Part shown: piece by piece, positions 1 through 7,552 of the stretch
How positions within the stretch are numbered: position 1 is the stretch's first letter
Layout: the number at the start of each line of letters is the position of its first letter
Assembly: GCF_028622875.1 (NCBI RefSeq)
Contig: NZ_CP117709.1
Location: forward strand, 3,038,001-3,102,000
Origin: Streptomyces sp. MMBL 11-1
GTDB lineage: Bacteria; Actinomycetota; Actinomycetes; Streptomycetales; Streptomycetaceae
Length of the DNA: 64,000 bases
Direction of reading: 5' to 3'
The notes under the pieces: model-generated
Databases searched by the model: none
What the model saw: only the letters and a program-made list of their open reading frames with translations
Told to the model about the DNA's origin: nothing
Position numbers and translations under genes: made by a program

Positions 1-535
1 CGCGTACGGCGGCGTGCTGCGGGGAAAGGCCGAGCGCCTCGGCGAGTTCGGACCGGGTGAGGTCGCCGGTCGTCTCCAGCCACCACAGGGACAGCACGTC
101 GCGCTCGGCGTCGTCCAGCCAGCGGGTGGCCTCGGCGGTCTCACGGCGCTGGCCGGAGAGTTCGAGGCGCAGGATCGTCAGATCGACGAAGTCGGCGGCG
201 GGGTCGACGGGCTCCTCGGTCGCCTCCAGCGGAGCAGGGCGGTGGCCGAGACCGGACCAGCGGGTGCGGACCTGGTTCATGGCGATGGCGACGAGCCAGG
301 ACCGGAAACGGGACGGATCACGCAGCGAGGACAGACCGGACAGCGCCCGGAGCATGGTCTCCTGCACCACGTCGTCCACGTCCGGATGGCCGTTGAGGGC
401 GCGCCCGACGACGTTGTAGACCAGCGGGAGGTACTGGGCGGCCAGCCGTTCCCCGGCGGCCCGGTCACCCTTCCTCGCCGCGATGACCAGAGCGGTGCTG
501 TCCACGCCGTTCACGCCCTTCGTTCGGTTCGCCAC
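1..535 (-). CDS. ECF-type RNA polymerase sigma factor (C-terminus cut by window edge)
   Basis: The minus strand encodes the first ~178 residues of an extracytoplasmic-function sigma factor; the C-terminus lies beyond base 1. A region 2 helix contains VDDVVQETMLRAL, followed by the RFRSWLVAIAMNQVR stretch that contacts core polymerase and the -10 element. A region 4 helix-turn-helix begins at WLDDAERDVLSLWWL and continues through LTRSELAEALGLSP. The proposed start is GTG at 535, with an AGGAG 18 nt upstream, which is rather far; an in-frame GTG lies at 520. No anti-sigma gene is visible on this side, and the divergent neighbour is a helix-turn-helix protein. The target regulon cannot be read from sequence. 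Confidence 0.85.
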   Translation of the reverse strand, partial: MANRTKGVNGVDSTALVIAARKGDRAAGERLAAQYLPLVYNVVGRALNGHPDVDDVVQETMLRALSGLSSLRDPSRFRSWLVAIAMNQVRTRWSGLGHRPAPLEATEEPVDPAADFVDLTILRLELSGQRRETAEATRWLDDAERDVLSLWWLETTGDLTRSELAEALGLSPQHAAVR

Positions 536-654
536 CGGGATGTGGGACAGGTCACTCCTGCGGGATTTGTTATCCGTCCCCTGTCCGGTGGTCAACCAGT
601 ATGCGGGGGCCCGTAGGCCGTCCCGCGGAGAGAGTGCCGGGAAACGGGAGGGAC

Positions 655-1728
655 ATGTCGAGCAGAGCGGACACCGACGAGGCGCACGCCACCGGTCCGG
701 ACCCCACCGGTCCGGACCCCGCCGGATCGCGGGTCGCCGAGGCGCACGTCACCGCGGCGCGGACGGGCGAGGCCATCACCACCTCGGCCCTGCACGCGGC
801 GGCGACCGGCGCCGACACCTTCCCCGGGGCGCTCCGCGAGGCGCTGAACCGCCGCGGGCTGTCCCTGGAACGGGTGAGCGAACGGCTCAGGGTGCGCGGC
901 ATCACCATCAGCCAGGCCACCCTCAGCAGCTGGCAGCGCGGCCGCAGCCAGCCCGAACGGGCACGCTCCCTGCGCGCGGTGGAGGTGCTGGAGGAAATCC
1001 TGGAACTGCCCGCGGGAGCCCTGCGCTCGCTGCTCGGACCGCGCCGCCCGCGCGGCCGGATCACCCCGCCCGACGCGGAGGGGGCGGCGCTCCAGATCCT
1101 CGGGGCGGACTCCGTGGTGGAGAAGGCGCTCGGCGCGCGTTTCCGCCACTTCAACCAGGAAACCAGTTCGCTGATGGTGCACGACATCGTGAAGGTCGGC
1201 GAGAGCGGCACCCTGAGCGCGATCTCCACCACGAACGTGCTGCGGGCCAGCCGGGCGGGGGCCGACCGCGCGATCTTCGTGCTCAGCTTCGACGACGAGG
1301 CGGCCGAGCCGGTCGACATCAGGGTCAGCTGCGGACGCCTCGCCGAGGCCACGTATCTGAAGGGGCTCAAATCCCTGGTACTGGAGATCCACTTCGGCCG
1401 GGAGCTGGCCAAACTGGACACCACGGTCGTGAGTTACGCGGTCGAGGTGAGCCCGTCCGAGACGCCTGCCACCCACTACGAGCGCTGGTCGCGGACGAAC
1501 CTCCACGAATACCTCCAGCAGGTCTTCTTCCACCCCGGCGCGCTGCCGTCGGACTGCCACCGCTACGTCCGGGACAAGGTCGGCGCCCCGCCCCGCGCCC
1601 AACGGCGCATCCCGCTGAGCGCATCGCACGACGTCCATGTGCTCACCTCCCGGTGCAAGCCCGGCGTCCACGGGGTGGCGTGGGACTACGGGACGGGAAC
1701 AGGTGGAACGGGAGACCGCCCAGGATGA
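655..1728 (+). CDS. XRE-like helix-turn-helix protein
   Basis: A 357-residue protein. The start is ATG 655 because GGGAGGG precedes it by 3 nt; an upstream in-frame ATG at 601 has no ribosome-binding site. Residues ~55-120 form a cro/XRE-type fold (FPGALREALNRRGLSLERVSE, then ISQATLSSWQRGRSQPER), so DNA binding is likely. The remaining ~230 residues are a conserved-looking alpha/beta region that I do not recognise as an enzyme or ligand-binding family. It is divergent from the ECF sigma gene with a ~120 bp shared promoter region. The role is probably transcriptional regulation, but regulon and ligand are unknown. Confidence 0.75.
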   Translation: MSSRADTDEAHATGPDPTGPDPAGSRVAEAHVTAARTGEAITTSALHAAATGADTFPGALREALNRRGLSLERVSERLRVRGITISQATLSSWQRGRSQPERARSLRAVEVLEEILELPAGALRSLLGPRRPRGRITPPDAEGAALQILGADSVVEKALGARFRHFNQETSSLMVHDIVKVGESGTLSAISTTNVLRASRAGADRAIFVLSFDDEAAEPVDIRVSCGRLAEATYLKGLKSLVLEIHFGRELAKLDTTVVSYAVEVSPSETPATHYERWSRTNLHEYLQQVFFHPGALPSDCHRYVRDKVGAPPRAQRRIPLSASHDVHVLTSRCKPGVHGVAWDYGTGTGGTGDRPG

Positions 1729-1786
1729 GTGGACGGCCTCCCGCGTCTGGGGGGTGGCCTTCGGCCGGTCAGGAGCTGTGGTGCGG

Positions 1787-3007
1787 CTACTTGGTGTTGA
1801 GCGTCAGCCCGTAGTACGCGAGGGCGTCGTCGAGCGGCTGGAAGTAGGAGGAGCCGGGCGAGTTGACCTGGCCGTTGCAGCGCTGGTTGCTGGGTCCGCC
1901 GGACGTCATGCCCTGGGCCTGGTCACCGGAGATGTACGCGCCTCCGCTGTCCCCTCCCTGGGTGCAGACGCTGGAGCTCGCCAGGCCGGTCACGACGGTG
2001 TCCGGGCCGCCGTTCTGGTCGGTGTAGGTGACGCTGACGTTGTACGAGCGGACCTTGCCGCAGGTCCACTTGGTGGTCTGGCCGGACTTGCAGAGCGCCG
2101 CACCGGAGGGCGCCCGCTCGCTGCCCCTGACCGGGACGGTGCCGGCCCTGCCGTACGTGGTGACGTCGAGCCCGATCGAGTTGCCGGCGTCCACGGTCGC
2201 GATACCCATGTCGACGCTGCGGGTGCCCAGCGCGAACCGGGTGTGCGTGCCCTTGGCGAACCGGGTGCCGTTGTAGGCCAGTTCCGGCAGATCCTCGATG
2301 CAGTGCCCGGCGGTCACGAGCACCTGCTTCCCGCTGCGGTCCTTGGCGCCGTAACCGACCGAGCAGAGGTAGCCGTTGAAGGTCATCCGGCTGCCGGGCG
2401 GAACGACGGCCTGGGTCTCCAGCTTCTCCTGGCCCTTCACGACGCGTACGGCGTCGCCGTTGCTCCTCGCGGCCTTGAGGAAGCTGCGGGTCGCTGCGTC
2501 GGAGTCGCCGTTGACCTCGACGGTCACGGTGTCCGAGGCGAGGTCGACGGACCACGCGGACACCCCGGCCGGGGCGCTCTTGAGCGCCTTGGCGTCGAGC
2601 TGCGCCTTGATCCGGTCGAGCTCGCTCCCGCCGCGCTCGGGAACCCGGGCCTTGAGCCCAGCGGCCCGGACGTCCTTCGCCGCCCCGGCGTCGGCGGCGT
2701 TGACGACCAGCGAACCGTCCTCGGCGAAGAAGGCCCCGAGCGTGTCGACCCGGTCCTTCCGCAGCTCCGCGAACCGGTCCTGCTGGTCCGCCTCGCGGTC
2801 CAGCCGCTCCACGGCGGCCTTCTCGCTGACACCCAGGGTCGTGGCGAGCGCCTTCACCATCTCCGGCTGGTACGCCGGAGCCGAGGGAGCCGACGGCTCC
2901 GCCGGCGCCCCGGCGTAGGCCCCTGTGGCGACTCCGGCCGACAGGAGAGCGCCGACCGAGGCGGCGACGATGTATCTGCGCGCGTTCTTCTTCCGGCTGT
3001 GCTTCAC
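1787..3007 (-). CDS. Secreted streptogrisin-like serine protease (S1 family, with propeptide)
   Basis: A 406-residue secreted endopeptidase precursor. A signal peptide (KHSRKKNARR then a hydrophobic stretch to about residue 32, AYA) is followed by a charged propeptide of about 170 residues. It resembles the alpha-lytic protease pro-domain that folds the enzyme and is then removed. The mature chymotrypsin-like domain shows the triad: His in TAGHC (about 235), Asp in SVDMGIA (about 276) and Ser in QGGDSGGA (about 354). Cysteine pairs typical of streptogrisins are present. The start is GTG 3007 with AAGGA 8 nt upstream. The gene stands alone, with a long upstream region carrying an inverted-repeat element. 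It is likely an extracellular nutrient or developmental protease. Confidence 0.93.
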   Translation of the reverse strand: MKHSRKKNARRYIVAASVGALLSAGVATGAYAGAPAEPSAPSAPAYQPEMVKALATTLGVSEKAAVERLDREADQQDRFAELRKDRVDTLGAFFAEDGSLVVNAADAGAAKDVRAAGLKARVPERGGSELDRIKAQLDAKALKSAPAGVSAWSVDLASDTVTVEVNGDSDAATRSFLKAARSNGDAVRVVKGQEKLETQAVVPPGSRMTFNGYLCSVGYGAKDRSGKQVLVTAGHCIEDLPELAYNGTRFAKGTHTRFALGTRSVDMGIATVDAGNSIGLDVTTYGRAGTVPVRGSERAPSGAALCKSGQTTKWTCGKVRSYNVSVTYTDQNGGPDTVVTGLASSSVCTQGGDSGGAYISGDQAQGMTSGGPSNQRCNGQVNSPGSSYFQPLDDALAYYGLTLNTK

Positions 3008-3188
3008 GCGATTCCTTCCGCTACGCAGGCGAGCGTCCAGACAATGGGGGGGTGGCCACACCGCGCCTGGGGAAGCGCGATGTGTTCCATGGACACTGCC
3101 TGGCGGCGATGACATGTTCCTGTCGCCGCGCCTCGAACTCTGGCGCAGCCGGAACTGCCGCGACAAGGAGCGGAGATGGGGCTCTTTT

Positions 3189-3213
3189 CTACAGAACTGG
3201 CCGAGAACTGTAG
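3189..3213. promoter_or_regulatory. Inverted/direct repeat in the protease upstream region
   Basis: CTACAG and CTGTAG arms flank two direct copies of AGAACTG separated by 4 bp. The element lies about 180 bp upstream of the S1 protease start and about 120 bp upstream of the small membrane protein gene. It could be an operator for either divergent gene; no regulator is assigned. Apart from this, 3008-3334 shows no gene. Confidence 0.4.
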
Positions 3214-3334
3214 AGAGATCGACGAATAGCGCTGGTGCGGACCTTTGCGTCGGGACGTGCCCCCGTTCCGGAGTCCACCCCGAGCACCATTTCCCAGCAG
3301 TAGAGTTGCCCTCCGAATGAGGGGGGACGCCGGC

Positions 3335-3688
3335 ATGAACAGAGGCCGAAGAGCCGTACTGATGTGGACGGGCCTGGCGGTCGCCGTGCTCGCGGGAGTG
3401 CTGTCCTTCCTCAGCTGGGACCGGGCCGACCAGGTGGCCGGAGTGGTCTCCGCCGTGGTGGGCGTGGCCGCCCTGGGAGTCGGCGTGTACGGGGCGCTCG
3501 GCCCGGCCCGGGGACCCGACGTGCAGGTCTCGGGCACGGGAAGGGCGCTGTCCCGTGGCGGCGGTGAGGCCAACACCGGCTTCGTCGCTCCGTCCTCCCC
3601 CACCGCGCCCGGCTCGGTGTCCGTCAGCGACACCGGCGACGCGGAAGCCGACGGGGGCAGCGCGAACACCGGATTCCGGCAAGGGTAG
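3335..3688 (+). CDS. Small two-helix membrane protein with duplicated NTG motif (putative effector of the adjacent NTPase)
   Basis: A 117-residue protein. The start is ATG 3335 behind a GGGGGGA box; an in-frame ATG at 3317 lacks one. Two hydrophobic helices (about residues 8-27 and 34-55) are separated by a short SWDRADQ loop, so it is probably a hairpin in the membrane. The C-terminal half is Gly/Ser-rich and carries two copies of a motif of the form TGxA-x(3)-GG-x-(x)-ANTGF, at about 65-83 and 98-115. The next gene, 8 nt downstream, has a matching motif at its N-terminus (TGDASAQGGAALSNTG). Shared motifs between a small membrane protein and an NLR-like NTPase are the layout of amyloid-signalling pairs, where the membrane protein is the cell-killing effector. 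That role is inferred. Confidence 0.6.
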   Translation: MNRGRRAVLMWTGLAVAVLAGVLSFLSWDRADQVAGVVSAVVGVAALGVGVYGALGPARGPDVQVSGTGRALSRGGGEANTGFVAPSSPTAPGSVSVSDTGDAEADGGSANTGFRQG

Positions 3689-3696
3689 GCGGAGCT

Positions 3697-6600
3697 GTGA
3701 CCGGCGGCAGGATCGGGGCGAAGGGAACGGGCGACGCGTCGGCACAAGGGGGCGCCGCTCTCTCGAACACCGGGGTCATCATCGGCCCGGTGACCCTTTC
3801 CTCTCCCCCGCGACGGCCCGCGGTGTCGGGCTATCTGCTCCAGGTCGAGCGAGTGGCGGCGGCCGACTTCCGGGGACGTGAGGCCGAGCTTTCGGAACTG
3901 GCGTCCTTCAGTACGGAGGCGCTTACCGAGGCAGGCACGGAAGACGCCTCCGAAAGGAACTACTGGCGCTGGCTGGCCCCCGCCTGGGCCGGAAAGTCCG
4001 CTCTGCTGGCGGAGTTCGTCCTGAATCCGCCGCCCGGAATCGACGTCGTCGCGTTCTTCATCACCTCCCGTATGGCGGGCCAGAACGACGCCGCCGCCTT
4101 CTGCGAGGTCGTCCAGCGCCAGCTGTACGCCCTGTTGCGGGAGGAGGAGCCGCTGAGTACGCCGGCCACACGGGACGAACAGCTGCGGCTCGCCCTGGAC
4201 CGTGCGGCGGAGCGCTGCGCGACGGAGGGCCGACGGCTCGTCCTGGTGGTGGACGGGCTGGACGAGGACCACGGCGTCACCGCCGGTCCTGGCTGCCACA
4301 GCATCGCCGCGCTGCTGCCCCGAACGCTCCCGCACGGCATGCGGATCATCGTGGCGGGACGCCCACACCCACCGGTTCCGGACGACGTGCCCGGCGACCA
4401 TCCGCTGCGGACCACGGAGATCAACCACTGGCTGGCGCCCTCCCCGTACGCCCAGGCGGTCCGCTGGGACGCGGAGCAGAACCTGCTGCGACTGCTCGAC
4501 GGCGGCGGACTCGGGCGTGAGCTGGTCGGTCTGACGGTGGCGGCGGGCGGTGGTCTCAGCGCGAGCGACATCGCCGAACTGACCGGAAGCCGCCCCCGCC
4601 TCGTGGAACGCGAACTGTCGGCGGTGACCGGTCGCAGCTTCCGTCGCCGCTCCGTACACTGGGCGTCCCACGGCCCCGAGGTCTACCTCCTGGCCCACGA
4701 GGAGATCCAGCGCAGCGCGGCGGAGCTGATCACGGACGCCGAACTGGCTGCCTACCGCACACGGCTGCACCGATGGGCCCAGACGTACCGGCGCGCGGGC
4801 TGGCCCGCCACGACGCCCGAGTACCTGCTGCGCGGTTACGCGCAGCTCCTGCGCGAACTGGGTGACACCGGGCGGCTGGTGGAGCTGGTGTGCGACCCCG
4901 CCCGGCACGAGCGGCTGTGGCAGGTCACCGGCGCCGACCTTGAGGCGCTCAGCGAACTGTCGACCTCGCTGGACCAGTTGCCGGCACACGGCAGGCGGAC
5001 CAAGGACGTGGACGTCTCCGCCGCGCTGCGCCTGGCGGCGGCCCGCGACGGACTGCACAAGCGGGCGGCTGTCCTGCCCGCCGGTCTCATCGGCCTGTGG
5101 GCCCGGCTCGGGCACACCGGCCGGGCCATCAGCCTGGCGGAATCGCAGCAGCAGTCGTACAACCGGGTGAGCGCCCTGACCGCTGTCGCCACCTGTCTCG
5201 CCGCCACCGGTCATCAGGAGCAGGCGGACGCGCTGGCGGCGGATGCGGACAGCAGCGAGGACAAGGCCCGCTTCCTGGAGGCCATCGCGAAAGGGCTGGC
5301 CGAGGCGGGCCTCTACAGCGAGGCCTTCCGGGCGGTCGCGAGGATGGAGGGTACGGACCGGCCGGCGAAGGCTCTCGTCGCGACGGTCAGACGGGCGGCC
5401 GACGACCTCGCCGCAGGCGGGCGGGGCGGGGCGGGGACGCTCACGCCGCACCTCGCCGAGGCGGTGCGGGCCGTCGCGACGGTTCGCGGCGTCGAGCAGG
5501 GCGAGCTGTACGCCGATCTGGCCTGCGCGTTCTCCCTGTTCGGGGACGACGAACGGGCGCGGGAGACGGTGGACCTGGCCGTCCGGGACCGCTCGGACGA
5601 CGAAGGGGCGTTCCGGCAGGCACAGAATCTCGGCCACATAGCCGTACGTCTCGCACCGGCACCAGGTCTGGCGCAGCGCGCCGCGAGCATCGCCCGTGAC
5701 GCGGCCGAGTTGGCGCACGCGATCGACGACCCCCGCAGCGTCGAGTGGCTCTTCCCTCAAGTCGCCGAGGGCCTGGCGGCGACCGGGCAGTACGAGCGCG
5801 CGGAACAGGTCGTCCGCGTCCTGCCCGATCCGGCCGACCATGACGAAGGGCTGTGCGCCGCCGCCGAGGCGGCGGCCCACGCCGGTGCCACGGGCTGGGC
5901 GCTGGAGGTCGCGGACCGCCTCATCGATCCGATCGACCGGGCCAGTGTTCTGGTCGCCGTCGGCAGGAAACTGGCGCGGTCCGCCGACCCCGCGGAAACC
6001 GAGCAACTCGCCCGGCGGATTCTCACGGTGATCGACGACGTGTACGCCCAGGTGTGGCAGGTGGGACTCCTGACCAACACGTCGGAGTTCCTCCTCCAGG
6101 CCGGCGCGAGGGAACAGGCCGAGGCCGTGGCGGCCACGGCGACGGTTCTCGCCCGGAACCGTACGGCGCCCCGGGGCAGCGTGACCGCGCAGATCGCCGT
6201 CGCCAGGGCCCTGGTGGCGGCGGGCGCCGAGGCCGAGGCACACCGGCTCGTCGACTGGGCGACCGAGTCGGCCGAAGCGGAGGACGGGTATGCCCGGCTG
6301 CTGCGTCTGGTCGACGTGGCGGGCGGGCTGCACGCGATCGGCCAGGACGACCACATGGTGACCATGCTGTCCGCACTGCTCGAAGAAGCTCGGGAGGGAG
6401 CGCACCACTCGGAACACGCGGAATCCCAGCTGCACGTGGCCGAGGCTTTCAGCGCAACAGGCCACCCCGACCTGGCGAGGAAGGTGGCCCAGGAACTCCT
6501 GGACGGCGCGGCCGCCCTGGACAGCGCGTACCAGCAGGCGTGGAACAGGTACAGCGCGGCCGGCGCCTATCTGGCGGCCGGGGACTTCGACAAGGCCTTG

Positions 6601-7101
6601 GCTCTCACCGACTCCCTGCCGGACGACGTGGTGGCGGATTTCCGCTCCGGTGTCGTGGAAAAGCTGGTGGCGGCCGGCGAATACGCGTGGGCGGAGCGGC
6701 TCGCCGAGGAGTTGGCAGGCACCGTCGAAGGCGATCGCAGCCTCATGCACATCGCGGCGGGCATGGCGGGCAGAGGTGACGTCCCCGGCGCGGTCGCCCT
6801 GCTCGACGAGATCCCCGTACCCGGCCTGCGCGACAAGACCATGGAGAAGATCGTCGGCGCATCGGCCCGGACGGACGCGCCGAACGAAGCCCGCGCCCTG
6901 GCCGACGCCATCACCGACCCGGACCACCGGAGCAAGGCCCTCGCGGCCATCGCCCGCGCCCACGGCCCCACCCCGGAGGGCCGCGTCCTGCTCGTCGAAG
7001 CACTGGCGCTGGGCCCCTGGGACCAGTTGGTCGAGGCCATCGCCGGGGTGGCCCCGGAGTATCTGCTCCTGCTGGCGGACCTGTCCCGGAACAATCACTA
7101 G
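3697..7101 (+). CDS. Large STAND/NACHT-like NTPase with C-terminal helical repeats
   Basis: A 1134-residue protein; GTG start 8 nt after the small membrane-protein gene, so the two are probably co-transcribed. Residues ~8-32 carry the Gly/Asn motif shared with that neighbour. A P-loop domain follows: a Walker A-like PAWAGKSALL (Lys about 100; the usual first Gly is replaced), a strong Walker B LVLVVDGLDED (about 182-191) and a sensor-like IIVAGRP strand. From about residue 380 to the end the chain is Ala/Leu/Glu-rich alpha-helical repeats resembling TPRs, with a repeated pattern of helix pairs such as ATCLAATGHQEQADALA. The architecture (N-terminal signalling motif, NTPase, repeat sensor) matches bacterial NLR-like proteins. 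Many of these act in antiphage defence. Its trigger and activity here are not known. Confidence 0.8.
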   Translation: MTGGRIGAKGTGDASAQGGAALSNTGVIIGPVTLSSPPRRPAVSGYLLQVERVAAADFRGREAELSELASFSTEALTEAGTEDASERNYWRWLAPAWAGKSALLAEFVLNPPPGIDVVAFFITSRMAGQNDAAAFCEVVQRQLYALLREEEPLSTPATRDEQLRLALDRAAERCATEGRRLVLVVDGLDEDHGVTAGPGCHSIAALLPRTLPHGMRIIVAGRPHPPVPDDVPGDHPLRTTEINHWLAPSPYAQAVRWDAEQNLLRLLDGGGLGRELVGLTVAAGGGLSASDIAELTGSRPRLVERELSAVTGRSFRRRSVHWASHGPEVYLLAHEEIQRSAAELITDAELAAYRTRLHRWAQTYRRAGWPATTPEYLLRGYAQLLRELGDTGRLVELVCDPARHERLWQVTGADLEALSELSTSLDQLPAHGRRTKDVDVSAALRLAAARDGLHKRAAVLPAGLIGLWARLGHTGRAISLAESQQQSYNRVSALTAVATCLAATGHQEQADALAADADSSEDKARFLEAIAKGLAEAGLYSEAFRAVARMEGTDRPAKALVATVRRAADDLAAGGRGGAGTLTPHLAEAVRAVATVRGVEQGELYADLACAFSLFGDDERARETVDLAVRDRSDDEGAFRQAQNLGHIAVRLAPAPGLAQRAASIARDAAELAHAIDDPRSVEWLFPQVAEGLAATGQYERAEQVVRVLPDPADHDEGLCAAAEAAAHAGATGWALEVADRLIDPIDRASVLVAVGRKLARSADPAETEQLARRILTVIDDVYAQVWQVGLLTNTSEFLLQAGAREQAEAVAATATVLARNRTAPRGSVTAQIAVARALVAAGAEAEAHRLVDWATESAEAEDGYARLLRLVDVAGGLHAIGQDDHMVTMLSALLEEAREGAHHSEHAESQLHVAEAFSATGHPDLARKVAQELLDGAAALDSAYQQAWNRYSAAGAYLAAGDFDKALALTDSLPDDVVADFRSGVVEKLVAAGEYAWAERLAEELAGTVEGDRSLMHIAAGMAGRGDVPGAVALLDEIPVPGLRDKTMEKIVGASARTDAPNEARALADAITDPDHRSKALAAIARAHGPTPEGRVLLVEALALGPWDQLVEAIAGVAPEYLLLLADLSRNNH

Positions 7102-7288
7102 TCTCCTGAGTCAGGAATTCTGTTCAGATATGAGGCGAGGCGTGCCCCGGGCGCACGGGGGCTGCGCGGTGAGCCGGCGGCGGGCCCCGGCCCGTAGTCA
7201 GCCTTGAATCCGCTCGGACCGTCTGCGAGGTGGGCCGCCATGCACCCGGCGGCCCGACTCTCGCACGGGCAGGAGCCGAAACGACGAA

Positions 7289-7318
7289 ATCCCGCCCGGT
7301 CTTTCGACCGGACGGGAT
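7289..7318. terminator. Hairpin terminator between NTPase gene and tRNA-Ala
   Basis: ATCCCG-CCCGGTC and GACCGG-ACGGGAT arms form a strong stem with a TTTC loop. It lies between the convergent NTPase gene and tRNA-Ala and could stop transcription from both sides. I see no gene in 7102-7358. Confidence 0.65.
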
Positions 7319-7326
7319 CTCATGAC

Positions 7327-7349
7327 GTTCTTGAGAGCTACTCAAGAAC
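7327..7349 (-). terminator. Hairpin just downstream of tRNA-Ala
   Basis: A perfect 9-bp stem (GTTCTTGAG/CTCAAGAAC) with a 5-nt loop begins about 10 nt after the tRNA 3' end. It is a likely tRNA transcript terminator or processing hairpin. Confidence 0.55.
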
Positions 7350-7358
7350 TGTCGTGTG

Positions 7359-7432
7359 TGGACCTGTGGGGATTTGAACCCCAGACCCCCTCGATGCGAA
7401 CGAGGTGCGCTACCAGACTGCGCCACAGGCCC
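7359..7432 (-). tRNA. tRNA-Ala (anticodon CGC)
   Basis: Read on the minus strand, the sequence folds as a cloverleaf. The acceptor is GGGCCTG with CAGGTCC (one G-U pair) and discriminator A. The D arm contains GCGC-AGTCTGGTA-GCGC. The anticodon stem is CCTCG/CGAGG with loop TTCGCAT, giving anticodon CGC. The T arm contains GGTTCAAATCC. The CCA end is not encoded. Anticodon CGC reads the GCG alanine codon, common in this G+C-rich genome. Confidence 0.95.
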
Positions 7433-7451
7433 TTGCGACGTGTGAAACTCT

Positions 7452-7471
7452 AGCACCCTCATGGGGGTGCT
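7452..7471. terminator. Short hairpin between tRNA-Ala and sepX 3' end
   Basis: AGCACCC/GGGGTGCT arms with a small loop. The element lies downstream of the sepX stop and upstream of the tRNA, both on the minus strand. It fits a sepX operon terminator, though no T-tract follows. Confidence 0.45.
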
Positions 7472-7552
7472 TGGAAATCCGTTCCTCCGCTGGTCAGCGG
7501 TGTCGGGTTTCCCGGAGCACCGTGGGCCCCGGACCCCCGGGACCCGCCCGCC

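Noticed and set aside
3004..7098. A 1364-codon open frame antisense to the NTPase gene
   Set aside because: Its translation is Arg/Gly/Val-rich without domains and mirrors the codon bias of the sense gene; the sense strand has clear P-loop motifs.
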